NCBI GenBank assembly: GCA_963749895.1
Contig: CAVVOG010000001.1
Location: 186,001-250,000 of the forward strand
Origin: AC-51 sp963749895
GTDB lineage: Bacteria > Actinomycetota > UBA4738 > HRBIN12
DNA length: 64,000 bases
Reading direction: 5' to 3'
Of the stretch, positions 41,701-50,681 are shown one piece after another; positions within the stretch are counted from its first letter, which is position 1; the number at the start of each line of letters is the position of its first letter. A model generated the notes under the pieces. It was not told the DNA's origin. It worked only from the letters and a program-made list of their open reading frames with translations, and searched no databases. Made by a program: the position numbers and the translations under genes.

Positions 41701-42093
41701 TCAAGCATCGGCTGCGATCGCGGCATCCAGGGAGACCCGCTCTTCATCGGTCAACGGTCGTGACGCTCGGGTCAGCGGATCGTGGGCGACGACGATCGAT
41801 CCGGCCTCCGCGGCGAGCCATCCTGCCTTCGCGAACACCCGCTCCTGGGTACGCACCGACGACGAGCCGTACCCGACCCCCCGACAGGTGACGAGGACCT
41901 CCTCGTCCTCCAGCGACAGCTCTCGCCGATAGTCGATCGCGATCCTGACGATCACGAAGCTCGCGTCGGAGCCGAGCACCCGGTGGACCCAGCGGTCCCG
42001 ACATTCCTCCAGATAGTTGAGGTAGACGGCGTTGTTGACGTGTCCGTAGCTGTCGACGTCACGCCACCGGATGTGCAGTCGCTGCTCCTGCAT
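41701..42093 (-). CDS. Hotdog-fold acyl-CoA thioesterase (4HBT family)
   Basis: A 130-residue thioesterase of the 4-hydroxybenzoyl-CoA thioesterase/YbgC type. The signature WRDVDSYGHVNNAVYLNYLEECR near residues 9-30 holds the catalytic Asp in DxxGHVNNxxY. It should hydrolyse an acyl-CoA or acyl-ACP. ATG at 42093 begins the conserved part; the open frame extends upstream but without family similarity. It follows the MFS-cNMP gene's start region on the same strand with 31 bases to that gene's stop. Confidence 0.9.
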   Translation of the reverse strand: MQEQRLHIRWRDVDSYGHVNNAVYLNYLEECRDRWVHRVLGSDASFVIVRIAIDYRRELSLEDEEVLVTCRGVGYGSSSVRTQERVFAKAGWLAAEAGSIVVAHDPLTRASRPLTDEERVSLDAAIAADA

Positions 42094-42124
42094 GAGTCCG
42101 GAGCATACGGTCCGGCGGCGGCGC

Positions 42125-43774
42125 TCAGTCCCCCGCCTCGTCGAGCTCCGCGAGTCGCCGTTCGATCTCGGCGTCGGCGGCGGGCAGGACCCGCCCACCG
42201 GTGACCGCCGCGAGGAAGTCGTCCCGCTCCAGCGCGAAGAGCTCGCAGGCGGTCAGGGCGCGCACGGTCGCGGTCCGGGGAACGTCTCGCAGGAGGGCGA
42301 TCTCGCCGAAGTAGTCGCCTGCCTTCCGTTCGACGACCCGCCGGCCCTTCGACTCCACCACCGCCTCGCCCGAGACGAGGACGAAGAACCGATCGCCCGC
42401 ATCGCCCTCGCGGATGATCACCTCACCGGGTTCGGCGTGGACCGCGATCAGCTGGTTCGCCACCCGTTCCAGCTCGTACGGAGGGAGCGGTTCGAAGATC
42501 GGGATCGTCCGCAGGAGGTGTTGGCTGAACTCGTCGGGGATCACCGCCCGGCGATCCAGACCGCGGAGGGCACCGAGGCTCAGCACGCCGAAGACGGGAA
42601 GCAGCGCACCCGCGGCGACGAACGCGCCCTGTTCACCGAACAGCGCCACGAACAACGGAGCGAGCGCCGACCCCACGCCGAGCGCCACCATCACGAGGCC
42701 CTCCTGGAGCCCGAAGACGCGCGTAGTGACCTCGTCGTCGACCGTTCGCTGGAGCAGCGTCCGCGCCGCGACGTCGAAGAAGCTCCGCGCCGCGCCGGCG
42801 AGCGCGAGGAGCAACACGATCGGACCGAGCGCCGACACGAGCGCGATCGCCGCGACTGCGCCGCCTGCGGAGCCGAGGGCGAGTTGGATCGGCGTGGCGA
42901 GCCGACGCCGCCCCACGAGGGCTGCCGTCGCGGCCGCGCCCACCAGACCGCCGAGCCCCACGGACGAGGCGAGCACGCCGGCGGTCTGTTCCCCGGAGGA
43001 CAGCACGTCGATGGCCAGGACCGCGTAGAAGACGTCCAGGATGCCGACCAGCACGAACTGGGAACCGCCGAGGACGGTCAGCGTGGCGGCCGGCGGATCG
43101 TCCCGGAGCGCCCGCGCTCCGGCCGCCAGATCGGCGACCAACCCGCCCGCGGAGCCGGTCGTCCGCTCGTGCGGGACGTCCTCCTGGGGCAGCCTGACCA
43201 CGAGCGACGCGGCGACCGCCATCACACCCGCGTACAGGAGCGGGACCGCCGGCAGCCCCGACACGGCCAACAGGATGCTGTTCGTGATCGGTCCGACAAG
43301 GACGCCGACGCCCTCGACCGTGCTCGACACCGAGTTGGCCGCCGTGAGCTGCGACGGTGTCTCCGCGAGGTGGGGCAGCATCGCGTGGTGCACCGGACGG
43401 GTCAGGGTGATCGTGCAGGCCGCGACGACTGCGGCCGCGTACGCGACGATCGGGGGGCCGGCCCACAGAGCGAGACCGAGCATCAGGTTCGCGATCGCCT
43501 GCGCCGCGTAGCCGAGGGCAAGGGCCCGGTCGCGACGCATCCGGTCCCCGAGCGTGGCCGCGACCGGTGCGATCAGGGCGGAGGGGACCAACTGCGCGAT
43601 CAGGACGATCCCCGCGGTCGTGGCCCCGCCCCGCTGGTAGGCGTAGAGCGTGACCGCGATCCAGACCGCGGCCTCCTCCGTGTTGAATAGGAAGAAGGCC
43701 GCCATCACGCGACGCATCGACCGGTTCCGAAGGACGTCGCCGTAGATCCGTGCCGTGGAGTGCGCTGCCCTCAC
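42125..43774 (-). CDS. MFS transporter fused to a cyclic-nucleotide-binding domain
   Basis: A 549-residue fusion. Residues 1-400 are a 10-12 helix MFS-3-type transporter (MRRVMAAFFLFNTEEAAVWIAVTLYAYQRGG at the start), and residues about 415-530 form a cNMP-binding domain. That domain keeps the phosphate-binding cassette FGEIALLRDVPRTAT with the Glu and Arg that contact cyclic nucleotide, so it is probably functional. Transport activity gated by cAMP is the natural inference. Similar fusions are known in actinobacteria but are little studied. The transported compound is unknown. Confidence 0.88.
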   Translation of the reverse strand: MRAAHSTARIYGDVLRNRSMRRVMAAFFLFNTEEAAVWIAVTLYAYQRGGATTAGIVLIAQLVPSALIAPVAATLGDRMRRDRALALGYAAQAIANLMLGLALWAGPPIVAYAAAVVAACTITLTRPVHHAMLPHLAETPSQLTAANSVSSTVEGVGVLVGPITNSILLAVSGLPAVPLLYAGVMAVAASLVVRLPQEDVPHERTTGSAGGLVADLAAGARALRDDPPAATLTVLGGSQFVLVGILDVFYAVLAIDVLSSGEQTAGVLASSVGLGGLVGAAATAALVGRRRLATPIQLALGSAGGAVAAIALVSALGPIVLLLALAGAARSFFDVAARTLLQRTVDDEVTTRVFGLQEGLVMVALGVGSALAPLFVALFGEQGAFVAAGALLPVFGVLSLGALRGLDRRAVIPDEFSQHLLRTIPIFEPLPPYELERVANQLIAVHAEPGEVIIREGDAGDRFFVLVSGEAVVESKGRRVVERKAGDYFGEIALLRDVPRTATVRALTACELFALERDDFLAAVTGGRVLPAADAEIERRLAELDEAGD

Positions 43775-43830
43775 GTCGGCATCCTCCCGGCCGCCCCTGC
43801 GCGGGTCAACCGCGACGAACGGTGACGACG

Positions 43831-43858
43831 AACGGGGCCCCCTTCGGGGGGCCCCGTT
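43831..43858 (-). terminator. Strong hairpin downstream of groL
   Basis: AACGGGGCCCCC (43831-43842) pairs perfectly with GGGGGCCCCGTT (43847-43858). On the plus strand the loop is TTCG closed by C-G, a very stable tetraloop. It lies 25 bases beyond the groL stop and 57 bases before the MFS gene start, so it most likely ends groL transcripts, although no T run follows. Confidence 0.7.
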
Positions 43859-43882
43859 CCGCTCCTTCGACGAACGACGGAC

Positions 43883-45508
43883 TCAGAAGTCCATGTCGCC
43901 GCCGGGCATGCCGCCACCCGGGACGGCGGCCTGCTTCTCGGGCTTCTCCGCCACGATCGCCTCGGTCGTGAGGAACAACGCGCCGATCGACGCGGCGTTC
44001 TGCAGCGCCGAACGCGTGACCTTCGCGGGGTCGACGACGCCGAACCCGATCATGTCCCCGTACTCGCCGGTGGCCGCGTTCAGCCCTTCACCCTCGGACA
44101 GGGCACGCACCTTCTCGACGATCACGCCGCCCTCGAGGCCGGCGTTCAGCGCGATCTGCTTGATCGGCTCCTCGAGCGCCCGCCTCACGATCAGGGCGCC
44201 CGTCGCCTCGTCTCCTTCGAGGTCGACCTTCTCCAGGGCGGCCTGCGCGTTCAACAGCGCGACGCCACCGCCGGGCACGATCCCTTCCTCGACGGCCGCC
44301 TTCGTGGACTGCACGGCGTCCTCGATGCGGTGCTTCTTCTCCTTCAGCTCGACCTCGGTGGCCGCGCCGACCTTGATCACCGCGACGCCGCCGGAGAGCT
44401 TGGCGAGCCGCTCCTGGAGCTTCTCGCGGTCGTAGTCGGAGTCGGTCTTCTCGATCTCGGCCTTGATCTGGTTGATGCGGCCCGTGATGTCGTCGTCGTT
44501 GCCCGCGCCCTCGACGATCGTCGTCTCGTCCTTCGTGACGACGACCTTGCGGGCGGTGCCGAGCAGATCGAGGGTCGCGTTCTCGAGCTTGAGACCGACC
44601 TCCTCGGAGATCACGGTGCCTCCGGTGAGGATCGCGATGTCCTGGAGCATCGCCTTGCGGCGGTCGCCGAACCCGGGGGCCTTCACCGACGCGCTGCGGA
44701 AGGTCCCACGGATCTTGTTCACGACCAGCGTCGCGAGCGCCTCACCCTCGATGTCCTCGGCGATCACGAGCACCGGCTTGCCGGTCTGCATGACCTTCTC
44801 GAGGACGGGGAGCAGATCCTTCACCGCGCTGATCTTGCTGTTCGCGATCAGGATGTACGGGTCCTCGAGGATCGCCTCCATCCGCTCGGGATCGGTGACG
44901 AAGTAGGGCGAGATGTAGCCCTTGTCGAACCGCATGCCCTCGGTGAACTCGAGCTCCATCCCGAAGGTGTTGGACTCCTCGACGGTGATCACGCCGTCCT
45001 TGCCGACCTTGTCCACGGCCTCGGCGATCTTCTCGCCGATCTCCGGGTCGGCAGCGCTGATCGCGCCGACGTTCGCGATCTCTTCCTTCGAGTCGACGTC
45101 CTTCGACTGGTTCTTGATCGACTCGACGGCGAGCTCGACGGCCCGCTCGATCCCGCGCTTGAGCGACATCGGGTTCGCCCCGGCAGCCACGTTGCGCAGG
45201 CCCTCCTTGACGATCGCCTGCGCGAGCACGGTCGCGGTGGTCGTGCCGTCACCGGCGACGTCGTCGGTCTTCTTCGCGACCTCCTTGACGAGCTCGGCCC
45301 CGATCTTCTCCATCGGGTCCTCGAGCTCGATCTCCTTCGCGATCGAGACCCCGTCGTTCGTGATCGTGGGAGCGCCCCACTTCTTCTCGAGGACCACGTT
45401 GCGACCCTTGGGGCCGAGCGTGATCTTCACGGCGTTCGCGAGCTGGTCCATGCCACGCTCGAGCGAACGACGAGCATCCTCGTCGAACGAGATGAGCTTC
45501 GGTGCCAT
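43883..45508 (-). CDS. groL: Chaperonin GroEL
   Basis: A 541-residue 60-kDa chaperonin that folds proteins in an ATP-driven double ring. It opens MAPKLISFDEDARRSLERG, has the ATP loop GDGTTTATVLA and KTDDVAGDGT, and ends with the GG/M-rich tail GGGMPGGDMDF typical of the major housekeeping copy rather than the His-rich second copy of actinobacteria. A CIRCE element lies 42 bases upstream, so HrcA control is expected. No groES is adjacent; a divergent GroES-like gene lies 9 kb away. Confidence 0.98.
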   Translation of the reverse strand: MAPKLISFDEDARRSLERGMDQLANAVKITLGPKGRNVVLEKKWGAPTITNDGVSIAKEIELEDPMEKIGAELVKEVAKKTDDVAGDGTTTATVLAQAIVKEGLRNVAAGANPMSLKRGIERAVELAVESIKNQSKDVDSKEEIANVGAISAADPEIGEKIAEAVDKVGKDGVITVEESNTFGMELEFTEGMRFDKGYISPYFVTDPERMEAILEDPYILIANSKISAVKDLLPVLEKVMQTGKPVLVIAEDIEGEALATLVVNKIRGTFRSASVKAPGFGDRRKAMLQDIAILTGGTVISEEVGLKLENATLDLLGTARKVVVTKDETTIVEGAGNDDDITGRINQIKAEIEKTDSDYDREKLQERLAKLSGGVAVIKVGAATEVELKEKKHRIEDAVQSTKAAVEEGIVPGGGVALLNAQAALEKVDLEGDEATGALIVRRALEEPIKQIALNAGLEGGVIVEKVRALSEGEGLNAATGEYGDMIGFGVVDPAKVTRSALQNAASIGALFLTTEAIVAEKPEKQAAVPGGGMPGGDMDF

Positions 45509-45549
45509 CCGGTCCCTCCTTGGTCGTTCTCAGCCTTGGCTTCCGACTG

Positions 45550-45576
45550 CTAGCACTCTACAGGTGTGAGTGCTAA
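45550..45576 (-). promoter_or_regulatory. CIRCE heat-shock operator
   Basis: TAGCACTC (45551-45558), nine-base spacer, GAGTGCTAA (45568-45576). This matches the CIRCE consensus TTAGCACTC-N9-GAGTGCTAA except for one base at the left end. It lies upstream of groL and is the binding site of the HrcA repressor, which releases it on heat stress. hrcA itself is not in the window. Confidence 0.95.
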
Positions 45577-45624
45577 CGATGGTAGCCCCGGGCTGTGGGA
45601 ACTGGCAAGCCCCGCAGCGGCACC

Positions 45625-46005
45625 TCAGCGACGGATCGCGGACATCGAGAACAGCCAGCCCGGGAGCGGCACGATCAGCGCGACCAGCAAGATCCCCGCG
45701 AACCAGATCGCGGCGCCGATCGCGGTCCAGATCCCGAGGAGCCCCAGGTTCCAGGCGAGGTCCGGTGTGATCCCCAGACGATGCCACCGAAGCACGGAGC
45801 GGATCGCGAACAGGCCGGGGATGATCAGCAGGACGAGGCCAACGAGGATGCCGAGCCACGCGAGCCCGTGGGCCAGGGGGGGTCGGCGTTCGATCCAACA
45901 GGTCCCGTCGCCCCGGTGTCGCGAGTGCCGGGCGACGTAGGACCACTCCGCCATCTTGCTTCCGAACTCCCCGAACTCGTTCGAGGACTTGTACTCACCC
46001 GGCAT
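45625..46005 (-). CDS. Small membrane protein of unknown function
   Basis: A 126-residue protein. A soluble N-terminus (residues 1-42, containing CWIERRPP) is followed by two or three hydrophobic segments (LAWLGILVGLVLLIIPGLF, WNLGLLGIWTAIGAAIWFAG, LLVALIVPLPGW). I do not recognise a family. It converges on nothing: it lies between the CIRCE region and a divergent S9 peptidase gene, with its start at 46005 and about 85 bases to that gene. Confidence 0.6.
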   Translation of the reverse strand: MPGEYKSSNEFGEFGSKMAEWSYVARHSRHRGDGTCWIERRPPLAHGLAWLGILVGLVLLIIPGLFAIRSVLRWHRLGITPDLAWNLGLLGIWTAIGAAIWFAGILLVALIVPLPGWLFSMSAIRR

Positions 46006-46091
46006 CGCCGCCCTCCCTCTGGCTCCCCGTCGACGAGTCGACCCGGCTAGGCTGCCAGCGGCCCATCACGTCCGCAAGGAGCTGCTGAGAG

Positions 46092-47876
46092 ATGTCCGAC
46101 ACCGCGCCCTGGAAGGTTCGCTTCACCGCGCCTCGGATCGCCGACCTCCGGTGGGCGTCCCACGCACCGGATCGCCTCGGGGCGGTGACGAACGAGAGCG
46201 GGACCTGGCAGGCATGGACGTGGGATCTGCCCTCGGGCGCGCGTCGCCAGGCATCCAACGTCGCCGTAGGCGCCGAGGAGGTGCACGTGCTCCCGGACGG
46301 CTCGGGGGTCGTGTGGTGGGACGATCCGACCGGGAGCGAACGGGGACGTTGGGTCGTATCAGGGTACGCGGGCGAACCCGACCGCCCTCTCGCGGGCGAC
46401 CTCCCGCCGGGATGGGCCGTGGGGCTCGACCTGGTGCCCGGAGCCATCGCCGTCGGGCTGGCGACCGACGACGACGTCTACCGCATCTTCGTGGGGAGCG
46501 AGGGCGGACCGGTGCGCGAGATCTACGCGCACCGCCAGCCCGCCGGGGTCGGCAACGAGTATCCGCAGGGCGGCGGCGGGCTGTCCGCCGACGGGACGCT
46601 CATCGCGATCCGCCACAGCGAACACGGCGACATCGAACGGACCGCGTTGAGGGTGCTGGCGACCGGCACCGGAGAGACGGTGGCGGACCTCGACGACGGC
46701 GAGAGCCGACTGGTGCCGATCGCATGGTCCCCGGTCCCGGGCGATCCGCGCCTGGTGGTGCTGCACGAGAGCGAGGACTGGGAGCGACCCGCGATCTGGA
46801 ACCCCCGGACGGGAGAGCGGACCGATCTCGATCCGGGGCTCGATGGGGCGTCGTTCTGTGAGGACTGGTATCCGGACGGGACAGCGCTCCTCGTCCGGCA
46901 GGCTTCCGAGGGCCGTGATCGGCTGTTCAGGCTCGATCTCGGTACGTGCGAGAGCACGCTCGTGCTGGACGAGCAGGGGGCGATCGGCGCGGCGGCCGTC
47001 CGTCCCGACGGAGACGTCTGGGCGAAGGTCCATTCCAGTGCCACCCCCCCTCGGTGGATCGATCTGGCCGGCGAGGAGGTCGTCCGGTTGCCCGGCGAAG
47101 GTCAGTCGGCCGGCCGCCCTGCCCGATCCTTCTTCTTCCACAACCCCAGCGGCGACCGGATCCAGGGCTTCGTCGTCACGCCGCCGGGCGAGCCGCCGTT
47201 CCCGACGATCCTGTCGGTCCACGGTGGCCCGAACTGGCACCACAGCGACGGCTTCGACGAGGGAACCCAGGCCTACGTCGATCACGGCTACGCCGTCGTC
47301 CTCGTGAACTACCGCGGATCGACCGGGTACGGCCGGGCGTTCCGGGAACGGCTGCGCGGCGACATCGGGTTCCCCGAGAGCGAGGACGTGAACGCCGCCG
47401 TCGACCACCTGATCGCGGGCGGCGTCGTCGATCCCGACCGGCTCTACCTGGAGGGCTGGTCGTGGGGCGGCTACCAGGCCACGCTGAACGCCGGGCTCCG
47501 CCCGGAGCGGTGGAGGGCCGTCTGCGCCGGGATCCCGGTCGGGGACTACGTCGCGGCGCACTACGAGTGCTCGCCGCCGCTGCGCGCGTGGGACGTGGCC
47601 ATGTTCGGTGGATCGCCGATGGACGTGCCGGCGATGTACCACGAGCGCAACCCGATGACCTACATCGACCGGGTCGAGGCGCCGATCCTGATGATCGCCG
47701 GGGAACACGACAGTCGGTGCCCGCTGGGCCAGGTGATGACGTACGCGCACGGGCTGCGCGCGCGAGGGAAGGCCGTCGAGGTGCACCTGTACCCGGGAGG
47801 CCACCACGCGAACGACATGGAGGAGCAGATCCGCCACGTCGAGCTGACGATGGACTTCTTCGCCCGGTACGCGTGA
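46092..47876 (+). CDS. S9 family peptidase (prolyl oligopeptidase-like)
   Basis: A 594-residue serine peptidase. The N-terminal beta-propeller (to about 350) is followed by an alpha/beta hydrolase domain with SVHGGPNWHH, NYRGSTGYGRAF and the nucleophile elbow EGWSWGGYQ. The Asp and His lie in GEHDSRCP and PGGHHANDM. It is shorter than the S9 protein at 31600-33567 and clearly distinct. The leader has AAGGAG before ATG 46092, and a TAGGCT box near 46048 may be its promoter. The absence of a signal peptide suggests a cytoplasmic role in peptide turnover. Confidence 0.92.
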   Translation: MSDTAPWKVRFTAPRIADLRWASHAPDRLGAVTNESGTWQAWTWDLPSGARRQASNVAVGAEEVHVLPDGSGVVWWDDPTGSERGRWVVSGYAGEPDRPLAGDLPPGWAVGLDLVPGAIAVGLATDDDVYRIFVGSEGGPVREIYAHRQPAGVGNEYPQGGGGLSADGTLIAIRHSEHGDIERTALRVLATGTGETVADLDDGESRLVPIAWSPVPGDPRLVVLHESEDWERPAIWNPRTGERTDLDPGLDGASFCEDWYPDGTALLVRQASEGRDRLFRLDLGTCESTLVLDEQGAIGAAAVRPDGDVWAKVHSSATPPRWIDLAGEEVVRLPGEGQSAGRPARSFFFHNPSGDRIQGFVVTPPGEPPFPTILSVHGGPNWHHSDGFDEGTQAYVDHGYAVVLVNYRGSTGYGRAFRERLRGDIGFPESEDVNAAVDHLIAGGVVDPDRLYLEGWSWGGYQATLNAGLRPERWRAVCAGIPVGDYVAAHYECSPPLRAWDVAMFGGSPMDVPAMYHERNPMTYIDRVEAPILMIAGEHDSRCPLGQVMTYAHGLRARGKAVEVHLYPGGHHANDMEEQIRHVELTMDFFARYA

Positions 47877-47879
47877 GCC

Positions 47880-48293
47880 TCAGAAGCCCCAGCTGACGAC
47901 GCGGTCGATCCGGACCTCGACGATCACCGAATCGCCCTCCTCGATCGGGGCGTCGGACTCGTACTGGGTGAACTTCTCGTACAACAGCGCGCGATCACGC
48001 CGGAACTCGAACCCCCCGTCGAGCACGTAGGCCGTGCCATGCAGGACGATGCCCTGCAGGGCGTTCCAGACCTCCGTGTAGTGGTCGAAGGCGATCGCGA
48101 CCGCCGGGTTCCCGCGGATGTTCGCGACCTTCTGGTTCGGCTCAGACGCGAAGATCACGCGGTCGAGGTCCAAGAACGGCGAGATCGGCACGACGTGAGG
48201 CCGGCCGCCCGGATAGACGGTCGCCAGGTGCGCCACCCGCTGACGCTCGACGAACTCCGTCTCCGCCGGCGTCAGCGGGAGGGCGTCGCTCAT
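47880..48293 (-). CDS. PPOX-class (possibly F420-dependent) split-barrel protein
   Basis: A 137-residue member of the pyridoxamine 5'-phosphate oxidase-like split-barrel family. It resembles the Rv0121-type group that often binds F420 or FMN: HLATVYPGGRPHVVPISPF near residues 22-40 and SEPNQKVANIRGNPAVAIAFD. The reaction is unknown. The ATG overlaps the acs stop codon (ATGA), so it is translationally coupled to acetyl-CoA synthetase, a link whose meaning is unclear. Confidence 0.82.
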   Translation of the reverse strand: MSDALPLTPAETEFVERQRVAHLATVYPGGRPHVVPISPFLDLDRVIFASEPNQKVANIRGNPAVAIAFDHYTEVWNALQGIVLHGTAYVLDGGFEFRRDRALLYEKFTQYESDAPIEEGDSVIVEVRIDRVVSWGF

Positions 48294-50257
48294 CCCTCGT
48301 CGTTGGTGCTCGAGGACTCGACCTGGCTGTGGATCTGGGCCACGATCTCCGCGTTCGCCAGCGTCGTGACGTCGCCAAGGACGTTCCCGCGTGCGACGTC
48401 GCGGAGGAGCCGCCGCATGATCTTGCCCGATCGGGTCTTCGGCAGGTCCGGCGTGAACACGATGTTGTCCGGCTTCGCGATCGGACCGATGACCTTCGCG
48501 ACGTGGTTCCGCAGCTCCTTGAGCATCGCGTCGTCGGCTTCGTAGCCGCCGCGGAGGGTCACGAACGCGACGATGCCCTCGCCTTTCAGCTCGTCGGGTC
48601 GAGACACCACGGCAGCCTCCGCCACCGCGGGGTTGTCCACCAGCGCTGACTCGATCTCGAAGGTCGACAGGCGGTGGCCGGCCACGTTCATCACGTCGTC
48701 GATCCGCCCGAGGAGCCAGAAGTACCCGTCCTCGTCGAGGCGAGCGCCGTCGCCCGCCACGTAGGTCTCCGGGCCGTAGGCGGAGAAGTACGTCTGTACG
48801 TATCTGTCCGGATCGCCCCAGATCGTCCGCGCGATCGCCGGCCACGAGTGCCGCAGCACGAGGTATCCGCCGCCGCCCAGTCCGACGCTGTTCCCGGCCT
48901 CGTCGACGACATCGGCCTCGACCCCCGGGAACGGGAACGCAGCCGATCCCGGCTTCAGTTTCGTGATCCCGGGGAGCGGGGTGATCAAGATCGCACCGGT
49001 CTCGGTCTGCCACCAGGTGTCCACGATCGGGCAGTTCTCGCGCCCGATCACCTCCCAGTACCAGACCCATGCCTCAGGGTTGATCGGCTCCCCCACCGAC
49101 CCCAGGAGGCGCAACGACGAGAGGTCGTGCTTCTCGGGGAACTCCGTGCCCCACCGCATGAACGCGCGGATCGCCGTCGGTGCCGTGTAGAGGATCGTGG
49201 CGCGGTACTTCTCGATGATCTCCCACCACCGGTCCTTGTCCGGCCAGTCCGGGGCGCCCTCGTACATCACGCCCGTCGTGTGGTTCGCGAGCGGCCCGTA
49301 GACGATGTAGGAGTGCCCGGTCACCCAGCCGCAGTCGGCCGAGCACCAGAACACGTCGTCGTCGCGGATGTCGAAGATCATCCGGTGGGTGGAGGCGACC
49401 TGTGTCATGTAGCCGCCCGTCGTGTGGACGATCCCCTTGGGCTTTCCGGTGGTGCCGCTCGTGTACAGGAGGAAGAGCGGGTCCTCGGCCTCGACGGGCT
49501 CGGACTCGCACTCGGTCGACTGCCCCTCGACGAGCTCGTGGTACCAGACGTCACGGCCCTGCGTGAACGCGTGCTCGTTCCCGCACCGCTTCACCGTGAT
49601 CACGTGCTCGATCGTCGGGCACTCCTTCACCGCTTCGTCCGCGTTGTCCTTCAGCGGGACGACCGTCCCGCGGCGCCATGCCCCGTCAGCGGTGATCAGG
49701 ACCTTCGCCTCGGCGTCGTTGATCCTGTCCCGCAGGGACTCCGAGCTGAACCCACCGAACACGACGGAGTGCGGGGCGCCGATCCGCGCGCACGCGAGCA
49801 TCGCGATCGGCAGCTCCGGGATCATCCCCAGGTAGATGTTGACCCGGTCGCCCTTCTCGATGCCCAACGCCTTCAGTCCGTTCGCGAGCCGATTCACCTC
49901 GTCCGTCAGATCCCGGTACGTGATCGCTCGCTCGTCGCCGGGCTCGCCCTCCCAGTAGAACGCGACCTTGTCGCCACCTCCGGCCTCGACGTGACGATCG
50001 AGGCAGTTGTAGGCGGCGTTCAGCGTCCCGCCCGAGAACCACTTCACGAACGGCGGCGTCCACTCCATCACCGTGTCCCAGGGCGAGAACCAGCTGAGCT
50101 GCCCCGCCTGTTCCGCCCAGAACGCCTCGTGGTCAGCGTTCGCGTGCTCGTAGATCGAGGGGTCGCTCACCAACGCCTGCTCGCGGAAGCGCTCGCTGGG
50201 CTCGAAGACCCGGTGCTCGGACAGCAACGCCTCGATGTTGCGCAGTTCGTCGCTCAC
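48290..50257 (-). CDS. acs: Acetyl-CoA synthetase
   Basis: A 655-residue acyl-adenylate-forming enzyme that converts acetate, ATP and CoA to acetyl-CoA. The family signatures are YTSGTTGKPKGIVHT, the DTWWQTETG segment that shapes the acetate pocket, GRIDDVMNVAGHRLST, and the C-terminal PKTRSGKIMRRLLRD, whose Lys is the usual site of inactivating acetylation. GTG at 50257 follows GGAAGGG. The length (about 650) is normal for Acs. It is coupled to a PPOX-class protein downstream. Confidence 0.96.
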   Translation of the reverse strand: MSDELRNIEALLSEHRVFEPSERFREQALVSDPSIYEHANADHEAFWAEQAGQLSWFSPWDTVMEWTPPFVKWFSGGTLNAAYNCLDRHVEAGGGDKVAFYWEGEPGDERAITYRDLTDEVNRLANGLKALGIEKGDRVNIYLGMIPELPIAMLACARIGAPHSVVFGGFSSESLRDRINDAEAKVLITADGAWRRGTVVPLKDNADEAVKECPTIEHVITVKRCGNEHAFTQGRDVWYHELVEGQSTECESEPVEAEDPLFLLYTSGTTGKPKGIVHTTGGYMTQVASTHRMIFDIRDDDVFWCSADCGWVTGHSYIVYGPLANHTTGVMYEGAPDWPDKDRWWEIIEKYRATILYTAPTAIRAFMRWGTEFPEKHDLSSLRLLGSVGEPINPEAWVWYWEVIGRENCPIVDTWWQTETGAILITPLPGITKLKPGSAAFPFPGVEADVVDEAGNSVGLGGGGYLVLRHSWPAIARTIWGDPDRYVQTYFSAYGPETYVAGDGARLDEDGYFWLLGRIDDVMNVAGHRLSTFEIESALVDNPAVAEAAVVSRPDELKGEGIVAFVTLRGGYEADDAMLKELRNHVAKVIGPIAKPDNIVFTPDLPKTRSGKIMRRLLRDVARGNVLGDVTTLANAEIVAQIHSQVESSSTNDEG

Positions 50258-50426
50258 GTTCGTTCCCTTCCTCGATGGGCGCGTCGACCCGGTCGGCGAC
50301 GCACGCAATCGTACGCAGCCCGGTCGGAGGGTCGCGAGGGGCCGTCCGGCCCACCCCGCCCCGTGCCTGACGGGCCGCCCCGATGGGGTGCTTGCATCCA
50401 CCCCTGACGGGGCCCACGATGCCTGC

Positions 50427-50448
50427 GAGCCGCCCGATCGGGCGGCTC
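50427..50448. repeat. Perfect 22-base palindrome
   Basis: GAGCCGCCCGA at 50427-50437 is followed directly by its reverse complement at 50438-50448. As RNA it would form a nine-pair stem with a GATC loop. It lies in the 234-base space between the divergent acs and DUF5679 genes, about 45 bases before the latter. No T run is present. It could be a dimeric regulator site or a structured leader. Confidence 0.7.
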
Positions 50449-50491
50449 CGGAGTTCCCAGGGACGGCGACGGAGGAAGGAAGGAGGCGGCG

Positions 50492-50672
50492 ATGGCCGAC
50501 CAGGCCTACTGCATGAAGTGCCGCGACAAGCGCGAGTTCGAGGGCACGCTCGTCACGCTCGCCAACGGCCGGCCCGCGTTGCAGGGCACGCTGCCCCGTG
50601 TGCGGCACGAAGCTCACGAAGATCATGGGCATGGACGCCGCGAAGGCGATGGGCTGGTCGCCGCCGGCGTGA
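50492..50672 (+). pseudogene. DUF5679 family zinc-ribbon-like protein, frameshifted
   Basis: The first 33 codons read MADQAYCMKCRDKREFEG and on to LANGRPALQGT. One extra base (C at 50591) shifts the frame; reading on in the next frame gives CPVCGTKLTKIMGMDAAK and a stop at 50670-50672. The rejoined 60-residue protein has CxxC pairs at both ends, a small zinc ribbon of the DUF5679 type, function unknown. A good GGAAGGAGG-like ribosome binding site precedes the ATG. Because both parts are fully conserved, an assembly error is likely. Confidence 0.75.
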
Positions 50673-50681
50673 GGCACCGTC

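Noticed and set aside
43831..43858. Hairpin considered as a CRISPR or mobile-element end
   Set aside because: It is a single stem-loop downstream of groL with no repeated copies or flanking duplications.
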